A stretch of 64,000 bases of DNA, taken from positions 251,662,187 through 251,726,186 of the forward strand of contig OX422214.1 in the NCBI GenBank assembly GCA_949130495.1, read 5' to 3'. The translations under genes were made by a program, and so were the position numbers. Below, piece by piece: positions 51,076-62,689 of the stretch (the first letter of the stretch is position 1; each line of letters starts with the position of its first letter). The notes beneath the pieces are model-generated. The model saw only the letters and a program-made list of their open reading frames with translations, made no database searches and was not told the origin of the DNA. The stretch is from Sambucus nigra. Taxonomy: Eukaryota; Streptophyta; Magnoliopsida; Dipsacales; Adoxaceae.

Positions 51076-52489
51076 ATTAAGTGAAAAAATTAATTAAGTT
51101 GAGTTGGGCCAAAGACTCGAGAAATTACAGGCTAGTGTTACGGGTTTTTGAGTACATGGTAAAGTCGGGGTTTATACTATATATATACGGTGTAGTGATA
51201 GTATATACATAGATGTGTGTATATATTGTGTGTGCTATTAAATATCAGTGATTAGATATTTACTAAATTTATATACTCTAGTTCTATCAAGGGAGGTTGC
51301 GCGATGTGGGTGAATCCCCTAGCTCGAGAAGTAGGGTGAGTATACCCCCAGGTCATAGCGTTCGGTATATGGGTGATGGGATTATCTCACTTTCAGGGAA
51401 GGAATATGACCGCCTCCACTTCGTTTATATTTTGGGCCAGGTTGGTGAGCGATTCCAACTTGGGTAACTAGGTTATGTGAGCACACCTAGTGAGATAACA
51501 CTTTAGAGGGAATCATCCGACGAGGGTATACTCGAAGGGATGGATATACGTATGTTATATGTGTGGATGTTCTAGTAAAGGTACGTATATAATGGTATTC
51601 AATATTATATGCGGGTAATAATACAGTGTGTGATGTATTTACTTTATATAACTTGTGACACGATTATATGCTACTATTTAAGAAGGAATTAATTAAGTTA
51701 ATTGTGAGATAACTTATAATTCAAGAATCATTGTACTCGGGTTAGAGTTGTATGGAAAGGGGAGGTTATACCTGGACTAGTTGGACGAAGTAGTACAACT
51801 GGGTGGGGCGATCAAGGTAACCGATAGGTGTGTACAATAGTGGAGGGGTGAGAACTTCCACATGGGAGTGCGACACTAACTTAAATATGAAGCGCATTCA
51901 TGCATTTCAAATTATTGTAGTTAATTCACTTGCTAAATATTTTCAAAATGTTTTGGGTTCTACCCCTTGCTATAAACTATTTTCAAAACCTTTTAGGTGT
52001 CTAGCAACAGGGATGCCAGGATTGATATTCTATTCCAGGTACACGGAGCTGCGGCATATGTGGATGCTAGCAGGAGTTTGGATTAGACGCATCGTTCATT
52101 TATTCCTAGAGTAGGAATCATGTATCAGTTTATGTTTTATTTTGGACTTGTCGCCCAGATTTCTCAGTACAATTTTCAGATGTATTATTCAGGTGTTGAA
52201 TATTGGTATTGGATTTCACTTTGGTGGTCGATGGTTTATTCAGCAAATTTGTTTAATTAATTATTCAGATGCATTTTATTCAGTTGTGTGAATGGTTTAT
52301 ATTTATTTTTGCATGTACTTTTTTGTTAATTAAAAAGTTAAAATTTGGTAGCAGCTTTTGGAATACTAGGTGGTTAGTAAGATTTAAAAAGTTTTCGATA
52401 GTGATGCTAAGGATGAACCAACTGGGATTCCTATTTTAATTTGGTATAGGATTGATCACCTAGTAGTTTATTAGGCGAGGTGTCATAGA

Positions 52490-52512
52490 TGGTATCAGAT
52501 GGTATCAGAGCA
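52490..52512 (+). other. Duplicated primer-binding site of element T
   Basis: TGGTATCAGA at 52490-52499 is repeated directly as TGGTATCAGAGCA at 52500-52512. The second copy is the complete tRNA-Met-type PBS and lies 10 bp further from the LTR than in elements B and C. Confidence 0.88.
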
Positions 52513-52681
52513 TCAGGTTCTAGTGTCCTTAGGATCTATGCGGCTTTTCACGTTTCGACTTAACAATCTTTGATATAGAGCCCTATCATAGGATTGTTGT
52601 ATTCTTATACGTATGTGAATTTACGTTCTTCTGCCACTTATTTATTTGAGGGTGAACTCATATGATTCGATTCTCATTCCA

Positions 52682-53858
52682 GATGCCACCCAGGAGAGAG
52701 GGAGCAGCTAGGGCAGCAGGGGGAGTTGAGACTAGGGAGGCTCATCAGGAGCAAGAGTTACCACTGTAACTTCTAGAGATAGTTTCGACAATGCAGGTAA
52801 CTGGATTGGTGGTGCAGGCAGTTGAAGCGACGATGATCATAATGGCAAGGTACTTGCCACGAGATCAGCCACAAGTGTTAGTGGCACCAGATGTTCAGGC
52901 CCACCCGGGGCCATCGGGGTGGCAACATGTATGAGAGGATTTTCATATATAACGCTAGCGTGTCAGTGGATGAGAGATATCCAGCGTCACCTACGCATGG
53001 TAGATTGCGATGAGGTGCAGGAGCAAATGCTAGCCACTTTTAGTTTAGTGGGAGGAGCGCTACATTGGTGGGAGTCGATCACCACAGTCGAGGAAAGGGA
53101 TACGCTAGCTATTGCAGGGTTTTGGGTGCGGTTTGACCGCAAGTATTTTCCTCCAGCGGTTGGGACCGAAATGAGGAGAAAATTTAGTGAGGTGACTCAG
53201 GGAGATCGTTCAGTGTCCGATTACGAGGAAGAATTTACTCGTTGGCAAATTTTGTATCGGATGAGGTAAGCGATGAAGAAATAAAGAAAGAAAGGTTTAT
53301 GGATGGGTTAGTCTGGAGAATCAGACAACATTTAATTGGTAAGTATGCATTAGTAGCTTATACAGATGTTGTTAACGCAACACTCCTACACCGTCAGGAA
53401 TATTGCTTCCACGTGAAAGGAAGTAAGAGGGGAGTGGGAAACCAGTCAGTCGGATAAAGTAGGAGGGAATAATACCAGTGGGGTATCCCAATAGTAGATA
53501 AGGGGACATCAGGGGCTGGATTCCTGACAGAGGAATCAGACTAAGAGATTTAGGTCTAGAGGCTATCGACAGGATGGCCAGGACTTCCAACAAGGTCGGC
53601 ATGGAAGGGACCAGTGGCAGGGTTAATGTATTAGAAGGTTTTTCGTTTGTGGGGGAAGCGAGACGCATGAAGAGAGATTGTCTTAAGCGAGGCAGGCGTC
53701 AACTACAGGACAAGGTCCTGGATGTACAACCACTAAAGCAAGTCATGGGTGCATTTGGGCAAGGAGAAGATGCTTCGGAACCCGAGGATCAGCCGTTGCA
53801 GCTGGAGTATGAAGGTAGTTATTTTTACCCTATGGGCATGGGGTATATTTTTGAGTGA
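52682..53858 (+). pseudogene. Element T gag (Ty3/gypsy), frame-broken
   Basis: The start ATG at 52682 gives MPPRREGAARAAGGVETREA and then meets a stop at about 52769. The gag core lies at 52919-53269: WMRDIQRHLRMVDCDE, LVGGALHWWESITT, FWVRFDRKYFPP and EVTQGDRSVSDYEEEF are the hallmarks of the retrotransposon gag domain in Tekay/del-like elements. Near 53245 the frame shifts by one, and 53242-53457 continues with EEIKKERFMDGLVWRIRQHL. A decayed knuckle region follows (EARRMKRDCLKRG near 53660) in which the first cysteines are lost. No protease, RT, RNase H, integrase or chromodomain follows. Confidence 0.88.
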
Positions 53859-54514
53859 CAAGGAGGATGTCACAATATAAGACTTATTTTTCACTAGAGT
53901 TCGCAGGTGAGTCGAATTTAGTGGGTGTATTGGTTGTAGTAGCCATAATTATATGGATAAACTCTCCATGGGGTAGCGGAGTTTCTTTGGTGTTCTTCAC
54001 GGGACAGTGGAGGTGCACACTGAGTGAAGGTTTCAATTATGTGAGGAATTACTACTTTCGAGAATTATGGGAGTAGGGTTGATAATATTTTCTAAATATC
54101 GGCTGGACAGCGATGGAATTTAACTATTGTGGATAGTTGTGTTAAATTTTGGTCTTCACGACACCAGGGTATGTTTGGTACAAGGTATCACCTGAGAGGG
54201 CGTATAGCCTATATATATGTGTGTATATATGTTGTATTGCGTGGTGCGATAGCACATAGTGAGGACTTGTGTTCTCACATTTTATCCCGGTAATTAGGGG
54301 TGTTTACTAAAGTGAATTAGGGTGGTTAATTTATGTTCGAGCAAAGAGAGATAACTCGGGGTTTATTTTGCACAAGGACTAGTGATGGTAAGGTCAAGGT
54401 ACTTTATGTCGTCTTTGGTAACATGAGAGTAAGAGTATATACTTTTGTGTCGAGAGACAAGTATTTTGTGGGGATATGTTTGGATGTTAGTACATGGGTT
54501 GGGTACCCGGACAG

Positions 54515-54561
<47 letters not shown>

Positions 54562-54800
54562 TATGACTACGGGTTCGAAGTTATATTACAGGTTACGACT
54601 AGCATAGTCGGGTAATTTTGTGCGGTTAAGCACGGGGATAGGGTGTATGGGCGCCCTGGTTAATCTAAATGCATACTTGTGTAACGTATGGTTAGAAGCG
54701 GATGGAATAGATATAGCGAGAATAGAGGCACATGACTAGAGAGTGATATGCGAAGCTTGGAACATTACGCTCATCTAAATTTCGAGGACGAAATTCCTTT
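53859..54800. other. Non-coding remainder of element T
   Basis: About 0.94 kb between gag and the PPT with no pol motif in any frame. It contains a (TA)n(TG)n run at 54514-54559. The last 30 bp (TTTCGAGGACGAAATTCC) are the conserved lead-in to the PPT of del-like elements. Confidence 0.7.
54514..54559. repeat. (TA)n(TG)n microsatellite
   Basis: About 8 TA units then about 14 TG units in the element T internal region. Confidence 0.93.
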
Positions 54801-54802
54801 GT

Positions 54803-54813
54803 AAGGGGGGTAG
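54803..54813 (+). other. Polypurine tract of element T
   Basis: AAGGGGGGTAG, two bases before TGTAACACCCC. Confidence 0.9.
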
Positions 54814-55841
54814 TATGTAACACCCCGTAATTTTGAGGATTTAGTATTTAATTATTTTTGGGGGTTATAAAAATATTTAAATTGGAAAAACTTAAATTCA
54901 TGAGTTGGAGAATTTATTTGAGTGAGCCGAATTATTTATAATTGGCGACTTTTAAGTTTAATGGTTCAAAATCTCATGTGTCGCATTTTGAGGTCAAAAT
55001 TTGGAAATGACAAAATGTACTTCAGATGATAATTCCGAGTGCGCGATTGCGTCCGGATGGGTCGAGATAGTCAGAAAAGAGTACCCGGGGGTAGTAATTG
55101 GGTCTCGGGGTATTTTTGGGCATAGCCGGGCCCACACAGAGTGATTCGGGCCATTTTACTTAGGCCCGTATGGCCAAAAAGGGAATAAAGGGGTTTAACA
55201 TAATTTGGAAAGTGTAAAACAACAGTAAACACAAATTCTAAGACTAGGGCTTGAGAGGAAAATTGGGGGAAAGCAAACCAAGAGCAATTGGGAGTTATTT
55301 GGAGCCAAATTAAGGCATTAATTTGGGGTGTTCTTCATCAACTAATCTCTAAACCAATGGAATCAGACCCTACGAACAATCCAGGCAAGTGGTTAACTGT
55401 TGTGATTTCTAAATTGATGATAATCAATTCATATCATAGTGATGTGTAAATCAAAATCCATTTTGGAGATACATGGGTACAAAATGGGGTTTTTGTTCAT
55501 GGAACTATTGAATGAGATTCAAAGTAAGAATTAGTTGTGTTGTATATCTCTGAGTATGGATATCTGATTTAAAAGAGAAATCGGAATATAAAATGGTGGA
55601 ATTTGAATCTGGAAGTTGAAATTGTAGAACAAAGTTAATGGAGATTTATGGAAAAACCCATTTCGGGAATTGTGAGATAATTTGAGAAATTCATATACTA
55701 GAAAGTGTATATGATGTATAAGATCAAAGTCCAATATGCTTATGTGGTGGGATGACTTGATTAGAGGTTGAAATTTAGGTTTACAAATCTTGAATTTTCG
55801 TTAATGGTGGAATTCAGTGGGGAAGAAGAACTGCCACGAAA

Positions 55842-55885
55842 GGATCGATCGATCGATCGGGGGCCATCGATCGATCGACGATGGG
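55842..55885. repeat. GATCGATC palindrome cluster, T 3' LTR
   Basis: GGATCGATCGATCGATCGGG and CATCGATCGATCGACG. Same place as 50466-50510, with one more complete GATC unit. Confidence 0.85.
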
Positions 55886-56274
55886 AAAAACTTGGCCGAT
55901 CGGGCAGTTGATGCTTTGCCTTGTTTTCTTTTTATCTTGGGTAAAATTTTAATTGGTGAAAAATTATAGAGAAGTTAATAGCTAGGGGCTCAAAAGATAG
56001 CTATTGGTAATGTGCAATTTAAGTTAAGAGTTGGGACTTAAAGTGAGAATTTTTGATGAAACATATTTAATTTAACTATGGACCAAGTGGGCGAGTCCGG
56101 GTATGTTGGAAATTATAGGTAAATATAATTGGAGAATTTATGGAGATGAATGTGTGACACATTGTGGGCGAAAATGTGGGAATGAAATTATGAGATGTAA
56201 AAATGGACCAAGTGAGCGAGTCTGGGCATGTGGGCTAATTGACACAAAAGTATTAAATTAATTATCGAGAGAGT

Positions 56275-57130
56275 AAATTAATTTGGAGTCGGAACATAGA
56301 CTCGGGAAATATTAAGTTATGGGCCAAATGAGCGAGTCCGAGATAATGGTTAGGTGACACCAAGTTATTAAATTAATGGATGTGTTAATTAATGAATGTA
56401 GAGTCGGAAGGTAGACTCAGAAAGGTATTAAATTAATTGATGTTGTAATTAATTAATTTAGAGTCAGATTATAGACTCGGGAAGGGTATGGATTAATTAA
56501 TGTGTAAATTAATTATATGAGAGTCGTATCACAGACTCAGATTGGTATAAATTAATTAATGTGTAAATTAATTAAATGAGAGTCGTACCACAGACTCGAT
56601 TTAGTATAAATTAATTAATGTGCAAATTAATTAACTGGGAGTCGGACCACAGACTCGAATCGGTATTAAATTAATAGGTGTGTTAATTAATTTAATTAGA
56701 GTCGGACGATAGACTCGGGAAGGTATTAAATTAATAGGTGTTTTAATTAATTTAATTAGATTCGGACGATAGACTCGGGAAGGTATTAAATTAATAGGTG
56801 TGTTAATTAATTTAATTAGAGTTGGATGATAGACTCGGGAAGGTATTAAATTAATAGCGTGCTAATTAATTTAATTAGAGTCGGACCATAGACTTGGGGA
56901 AAATAGTATATGAATTGAGGTGTGAATTAATTATATTAGAGTCAGACCACCGACTCGGATTTGTATTAATTAATTAATTAATGTGTAGATTAATTAAATG
57001 AGAGTCGGACCACAGACTCGGAGTTGTATTAATTAATTAATGTGTAAATTAATTAAATAAGTGTCGAATCATAGATTTCGTATAAATTACTGTGTAGAGT
57101 ACTAGTATTTAGGGTCGGACCACAGACTCG
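56275..57130 (+). repeat. 60-bp minisatellite, T 3' LTR (about 14 units)
   Basis: Same repeat as 50629-51075. Units begin near 56280, 56400, 56460, 56520, 56580, 56640, 56700, 56760, 56820 and onward at about 60 bp. Confidence 0.88.
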
Positions 57131-58558
57131 GGAAGATGGAAATTATTAAGTGAGAAAATTAATTAAGTTGAGTTGGGCCAAAGAATCGAGAAATTACAGG
57201 CTAGTGTTACGGGTTTTTGAGTACACGGTAAAGTCGGGGTTTATACTATATATATACGGTGCAGTGATAGTATATATATAGATGTGTGTATATATTGTGT
57301 GTGCTATTAAATATCAGTGATTAGATATTTATTAAATTTATATACTCTAGTTCTATCAAGGGAGGTTGCGCGATGTGGGTGAATCCCATAGCTCGAGGAG
57401 TAGGGTGAGTATACCCCCAGGTCATAGCGTTCGGTATATGGGTGATGGGATTATCTCACTTTCAGGGAAGGAATATGACCGCCTCCACTTCGTTTATATT
57501 TTGGGCCAGGTTGGTGAGCGATTCCAACTTGGGTAACTAGGTTATGTGAGCACACCTAGTGAGATAACACTTTAGAAGGAATCATCCGCCGAGGGTATAC
57601 TCGAAGGGATGGATATACGTATGTTATATGTGTGGATGTTCTAGTAAAGGTACGTATATAATGGTATTCAATATTATATGCGGGTAATAATACAGTGTGT
57701 GATGTATTTACTTTATATAACTTGTGGCACGATTATATGCTACTATTTAAGAAGGAATTAATTAAGTTAATTGTGAGATAACTTATAATTAAATAATCAT
57801 TGTACTCGGGTTAGAGTTGTATGGAAAGGGGGAGGTTATACTAGGACTAGTTGTACGGGATAGTACAACTAGGTGGGGGGGTCAAGGTAACCGATAGGTG
57901 TGCACAATAGTGGAGGGGTGAGAATGTCCACAAGGGAGTGCGACACTAACTTAAATATGAAGCGCATTCATGCATTTCAAATTATTGTAGTTAATTCACT
58001 TGCTAAATATTTTCAAAATGTTTTGGGTTCTAACCCTTGCTATAAAACAATTTTCAAAACCTTTTAGGTGTCCAGTCACAGGGACGCCAAGATTGATATT
58101 CTATTCCAGGTACACGGAGCTGCGGCATATGTGGATGCTAGCAGGAGTTTGGATTAGACGCATCGTTCATTTATTCCTAGAGTAGGAATCGTGTATCAGT
58201 TTATGTTTTATTTAGGGCTTGTCGCCCAGATTTCTCAGTACAATTTTCAGATGTATTATTCAGGTGTTAAATATTGGTATTGGATTTCACTTTGGTGGCC
58301 GATGGTTTATTCGAAAAATTTGTTTAATTAATTATTCAGTTGAGTTTTATTCAGTTGTGTGAATGGTTTTTATTTATTTCCGCATGTACTGTTTTGTTAA
58401 TTAAAAAGTTAAAATTTGGCACCACCTTTTGGAATACTAGTTGGTTAGTAAGATTTAAAAAGTTTTGGACAGTGATGCTAAGGAAGAACCAACTGGGATT
58501 CCTGTTTTAATTTGGTATAGGACTGATCACCCGGTATTTTATTAGGCGGGGTGTCACA

Positions 58559-58563
58559 CACAA
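58559..58563. repeat. Right target-site duplication of element T
   Basis: CACAA, matching 49437-49441. Element A has a single copy at the equivalent site (TTGTG, 21955-21959). Confidence 0.92.
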
Positions 58564-58740
58564 GTGTTACAATCATCATACACAAACATGTTACCTCATA
58601 ATTTGCCTCCTAGCCGCGACATGGCCATCAACTTGGAATCAAATCCCTTAACCTTACCTCACCCATTCGCTTACGATGAGAGAACCATTTCAGTGCTTTT
58701 CGAATTTTGGAAAATTTTCGTCGTGCCTGAATCCTCTAGT
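58564..58740 (-). mobile_element. Element B copy, internal region beyond the T insertion
   Basis: Minus-strand match to element A about 21780-21955 (for example CTCATCGTAAGCGAATGGGTG against CTCACCGTAAGAGAATGGGTG). Similarity ends at the (AT)n run that follows. Confidence 0.72.
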
Positions 58741-58741
58741 G

Positions 58742-58748
<7 letters not shown>

Positions 58749-58783
<35 letters not shown>
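58749..58783. repeat. (AT)n microsatellite
   Basis: About 17 AT units at the point where similarity to element A ends. Confidence 0.95.
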
Positions 58784-58786
<3 letters not shown>

Positions 58787-59239
58787 TAAAATGCATTACT
58801 ATTTAAAAAAATCAGTTTTATAGTAAAACATATTTTTGTTAAAAAACGGCCATCATAGAAAAAATATTTTGTTGTAAAACTGTTTTTAATTAAGAAGTGT
58901 TTGGTTAAATATTATCGTATTTTATCCTATGTGTGTGTGTGTGTGCATATATTATTGTATAAATATGAATGTATTAAAATAAATTTATATATTAATATAT
59001 TTTTAATATTATATGTGTATATTGAACACATAAGTGTATAGTGTACTAGTATAATAATGTATATTAATGTACTAACGAGTAAAACGGTCATTTTAGCTGA
59101 AAAAGTCTGTCAACTAACGGTAAATTCGTTCAACTGACGATTTCGATTAGTTTTAGACGTCAACTAAATAATTCGAAAATTAATGAGCCTAAACAAAAAA
59201 TAATTAGAACTAGTGTATCCTAAACAATAAATGACCCGA

Positions 59240-59445
59240 TATATTTTTCATCGTGATATAAAAGTAAAATGGTGAAATATATTTTCACCTATTTAGATTT
59301 AAGTTTTGTTTTGTATTTTTGTTTAAAATGGGATAATTATAGTGTATGGACTCATTCACAAATTCAAAATAACAGGAAATTAATTTTAATTATGTGAAAA
59401 AATATTTCACCATTTTACTTTTTGTCGCTGTTAAAATATTTTCTC
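59240..59445. mobile_element. Possible MITE (inverted-repeat element)
   Basis: Left arm AAAGTAAAATGGTGAAATAT (59261-59280, continuing ATTTTCAC) faces the inverted right arm at 59394-59423 (GTGAAAAAATATTTCACC...). The near-perfect part is about 28 bp per arm and imperfect pairing extends about 20 bp outward. The loop is about 105 bp with no coding sequence. The right flank contains CCAAACCAAATGG, whose complement is common at MITE ends. The exact termini and target duplication could not be fixed. Confidence 0.5.
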
Positions 59446-59907
59446 CCCAAACCAAATGGACACTTAAGGACATTTTTTCCCATTCCCACTCTGAATATAA
59501 AAAAAAAGATCTTTTCTGGGAAACATGCTGATAAATCTTTAGACTCTTTAAAAATTAACAATAAGGACAAAGTAAAAATAATTCTTTTAATAAGTCTGTG
59601 TGTGTTACGATTATTAATGAAGATACATGAATATATACAATACTTATTAATGTAAACACAGTTACACTTATTAATGTAGATAGTGTTACATTTGCAATTG
59701 TATCTACATTTATAAGTGTAATTGTGTTGTTTGGAGTGATAATTAATTACTTTAAAAGTTTATGGGTTTAAGATATCAACAAGATTATCGCTTTGACTTA
59801 TCATATATAAATGAATTTTAAGAGATTTATTCGCTAATGCCCTACTTTTATTGGCATAAACGCCATATAGCACAATAAAGTTAAATAAAGCACATATATA
59901 AACATGG

Positions 59908-59909
<2 letters not shown>

Positions 59910-59954
<45 letters not shown>
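59910..59954. repeat. (AT)n microsatellite
   Basis: About 22 AT units followed by TGTGTG. Confidence 0.95.
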
Positions 59955-59957
<3 letters not shown>

Positions 59958-60630
59958 GTGTGAATGTCCATGTATATAGTTTGTGTATATTTTTTGAATG
60001 TCTCACTATGTCTAATATATAAGATAATACCATTTAAATTTTGAACACACATTGACAAAAAAATTATGTTAGTGCATCTTTATTTTACAATAAATTATCA
60101 ACAAGATCTTTTATCTTTCTTCATGTCGACAACCCTGTCTAAATTTTGGCACAAAAAGCAAGCACTTCCTTTTGGTGAGAGAGTCGGAATATTTCATTTA
60201 TTATTTTGGGCTTAGTCTCATTTTCAAAGTTTTGTTGGATTCCCATCTCATTTATTTTTTAAATTGTATTAAGTTTCATAACCGCCAAAATCGCAATCAA
60301 TCGCCTTGTAACCACTCATCTTATTTTCCACAGAGAATGTCACTTGTTCCATAGTGGTTATAACATGAGGATCTTAAGTATTTAGTCCAATTTTTTAAGT
60401 TTCATCTGTAGTCACTCTCATGTTTTTGTTGTTTTAGTTGTTGGTCAAAATATAACAACTATGTGACAAGTGTAATCCTTTAGGGAAAGGAAGATGAGGG
60501 GTTAGAGACGGTTACAGATACATTATAGGTGGTTTGGGGCAGTTATGTGATTCACAACAATTTAAAAAATACATGAAATGGGACGCCCACAAAACGTTGA
60601 AAAAAGGACAAATTAAAAAGAATTATATAA

Positions 60631-62638
60631 TGTATCAACCCCCATTTTCTCACATAAAGGCTGGCTAGGCACGATACGTCAAAGACGGGGATTGCTTATC
60701 AATTAATATCATTCTCAGCACCAATAATTGAGTTTAAATCATCAGTTCAATAATAAATAAATCTAATTCAACACCAAGTGTATGATAAATCCGACATAAA
60801 GGTAAATATATCAAATCAACATAAAGTAAATAAATCTCGGGCTTATGCCCATACGATAATCCCAAATAAAATAAGTATTGAAGCTAAAAAGAACCTAAGC
60901 TAGAATTGATAGATTTGAAATACGTGAGGAGTAAAAAGAAGAATGCAAGGCTGCCACGTCCATAGTCCGGCTATCATTATCTATGAACACCTGGGGGAGA
61001 AAATATTTAAATTTGGGCAGAGCCCTAGATGTGTAAGAATTAACTTAATCAATTTAAAATGCAATAAATACAGTTGATGCAAAGTAAATATCCCCCATCA
61101 TCACTCACATGAGATTAACATCTCACCCCTCATCTAAGTGTGAAATTATACGCATCCAAACAAGTCTCAAAGTAATATATAATAACCGTGCCAATTTAAT
61201 ACTAAATAAATTAGATATAATCAATTGCTAACTCGAAGTTGACTATATTCAATTACCAAAATCCCAAGGTGTTCCAATATTATATATCTCATGAAAGTGA
61301 CATTAACATCTGTTATGCCCAATATAGTAAGGGTCTTTAATTCACTGTCTACATTCTTAAACAAATTAATTAATCACATTTACTTCGGATTATATATATA
61401 TGTCCTTTCATATATGCAACACACAAAGGCATCTACCTTTTGTTTCTCGTTTGTGCTCTATGGGCAAGTCCGAAGGAATCTATTATCCATGTCAGACATC
61501 ACAAAACACACATAAGTGGGGCAGTCCCTACGCTGTACTACAGTTCACGGTCCATACCTAGCAGTGATAAAGGATCCCAGCACTAACACCTACCTCTTGT
61601 AGATGGCATTGCTACATAGTGCCAAATGACCTACACAACGTCAAGCCCACCTATGCCGACGAGTGGTACGGTCCCGAATGCACGAAACCCCTAGCCGATA
61701 GGACCATCCACGAACATTGGTATGTCCACATATATACACATAAATACATATTATTATTCCCATATAATATTTGTAGGCAATTACTCTATAATTACCTAAA
61801 GTATCCCACGTAATGTCCACAAATATTCACCGACTAATAATTGACAATCTAGTTAATTATTAATTCCATCTTCTTTGAAATATTATTTAACTATCTAATT
61901 AAATATAAATTACCAATAAACATACGTTCCACATTTTTATATTTAATAAATTTCTCGTTGACCCAAATACCGGCCCACCAACTCGTATGAACTTCTAAAA
62001 ATATTTTGGATTTAACCCTGGTCCCAGCTCACTCAACTCCTAGGATCGAATCGACTCGGTTATTGGCTGAATCGATTTGTTTCCAGATCGAATCGATTTG
62101 CTCCAAGGTCGAATCAATTTGGAATGTTATAGTAGCCCATATCTGATAGTTTTTCTCATTACGGGATTTCTTAGTTCATACTCAAAATTCATTCCAAAGG
62201 TTATATCATTTGCGTAATCATATGAATAGGCCCCTAACACCCTGTTACTCATTTTAGAGTCATTAATTTCATATAGCAACATGAATTCCTTTGTCCACTT
62301 CTCGGAATTTATGTGGTTAAACACAACTTCTAATTCCGATTTCTTCTACAATAATAATTAGGAATAAATTAGATTATGGGACATATAAAATGGGATTAAA
62401 GTCACAAATCTGTAGATCATAAACATGTATTAGAATCCTCTATATGTGATTTCTAGATCTCTCCAAATTTACTTCAAGAACCCTAAGGCATCTATTATCA
62501 AATTTCAAGAATTCAATTCCTAGATTTTTGGGTTAACACCCTATGTTCCAATTAATCCTCTACATGCTATAGATTAATTCCTAGTATTTAACGATCAGAA
62601 TTCAACCAAAAATAAAGAAATCATGTGGGGTCATTACA
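60631..62638 (-). mobile_element. Element G: solo-LTR-like gypsy segment (about 2.0 kb)
   Basis: On the minus strand it starts TGTAATGACCCCACATG at 62638 and ends GGGGGTTGATACA at 60631, resembling the A/B/T LTR termini. It contains an ATCGATT palindrome cluster (62041-62125) and a CAGGTGTTCATAG...GACGTGGC motif near 60955-60995 at the place expected from the other LTRs. Neither a PPT nor a PBS flanks it, so it is a solo LTR or fragment. No 5-bp duplication was found. Confidence 0.65.
62041..62125. repeat. ATCGAATCGA palindrome cluster in element G
   Basis: GATCGAATCGACTCGG, GCTGAATCGATTTG, GATCGAATCGATTTGC and GGTCGAATCAATTTGG within 85 bp. Confidence 0.8.
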
Positions 62639-62689
62639 ATTTATCGAGAAGCAAATTGGAAATTAAAGGGAGTAGGAAATGAAAAAGGC

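Larger units (their letters stand above)
49442..52487 (+). mobile_element. Element T 5' LTR, Tekay-like (3,046 bp)
   Basis: Starts TGTAACACCCTGTAATTTTG and ends GGCGAGGTGTCATA beside the PBS. It matches 54816-58558 with a base difference every 10-50 bp, except for one gap of about 700 bp at 50628/50629 that removes six minisatellite units. It contains the GATCGATC cluster (50466-50510), the minisatellite (50629-51075), the conserved block (51292-51425) and the TTTTAGGTGTCTAG...GGGATGCC motif near 51990-52020. Confidence 0.92.
54816..58558 (+). mobile_element. Element T 3' LTR, Tekay-like (3,743 bp)
   Basis: Starts TGTAACACCCCGTAATTTTG and ends GGCGGGGTGTCACA at 58558, followed by the CACAA target duplication. 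It is the fuller of the two LTRs, with about 14 minisatellite units against 8. It contains the GATCGATC cluster (55842-55885), the conserved block (57355-57490) and CCTTTTAGGTGTCCAG near 58060. Confidence 0.92.
58784..60630. other. AT-rich region without recognised genes
   Basis: About 1.85 kb with no convincing coding frame, LTR end, PBS or RNA gene. It contains a possible MITE (59240-59445) and an (AT)n run (59910-59954). Confidence 0.55.

Noticed and set aside
51830..52114. 94-codon frame, with a shorter counterpart at 58000-58185
   Set aside because: Both lie at homologous positions in the two T LTRs. The frame differs between copies, and the conserved part is the LTR motif AGGTGTC...GGGA.GCC, not a coding sequence.
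62127..62324. 65-codon minus-strand frame in element G
   Set aside because: It lies inside an LTR-like segment and has no family match that I recognise.
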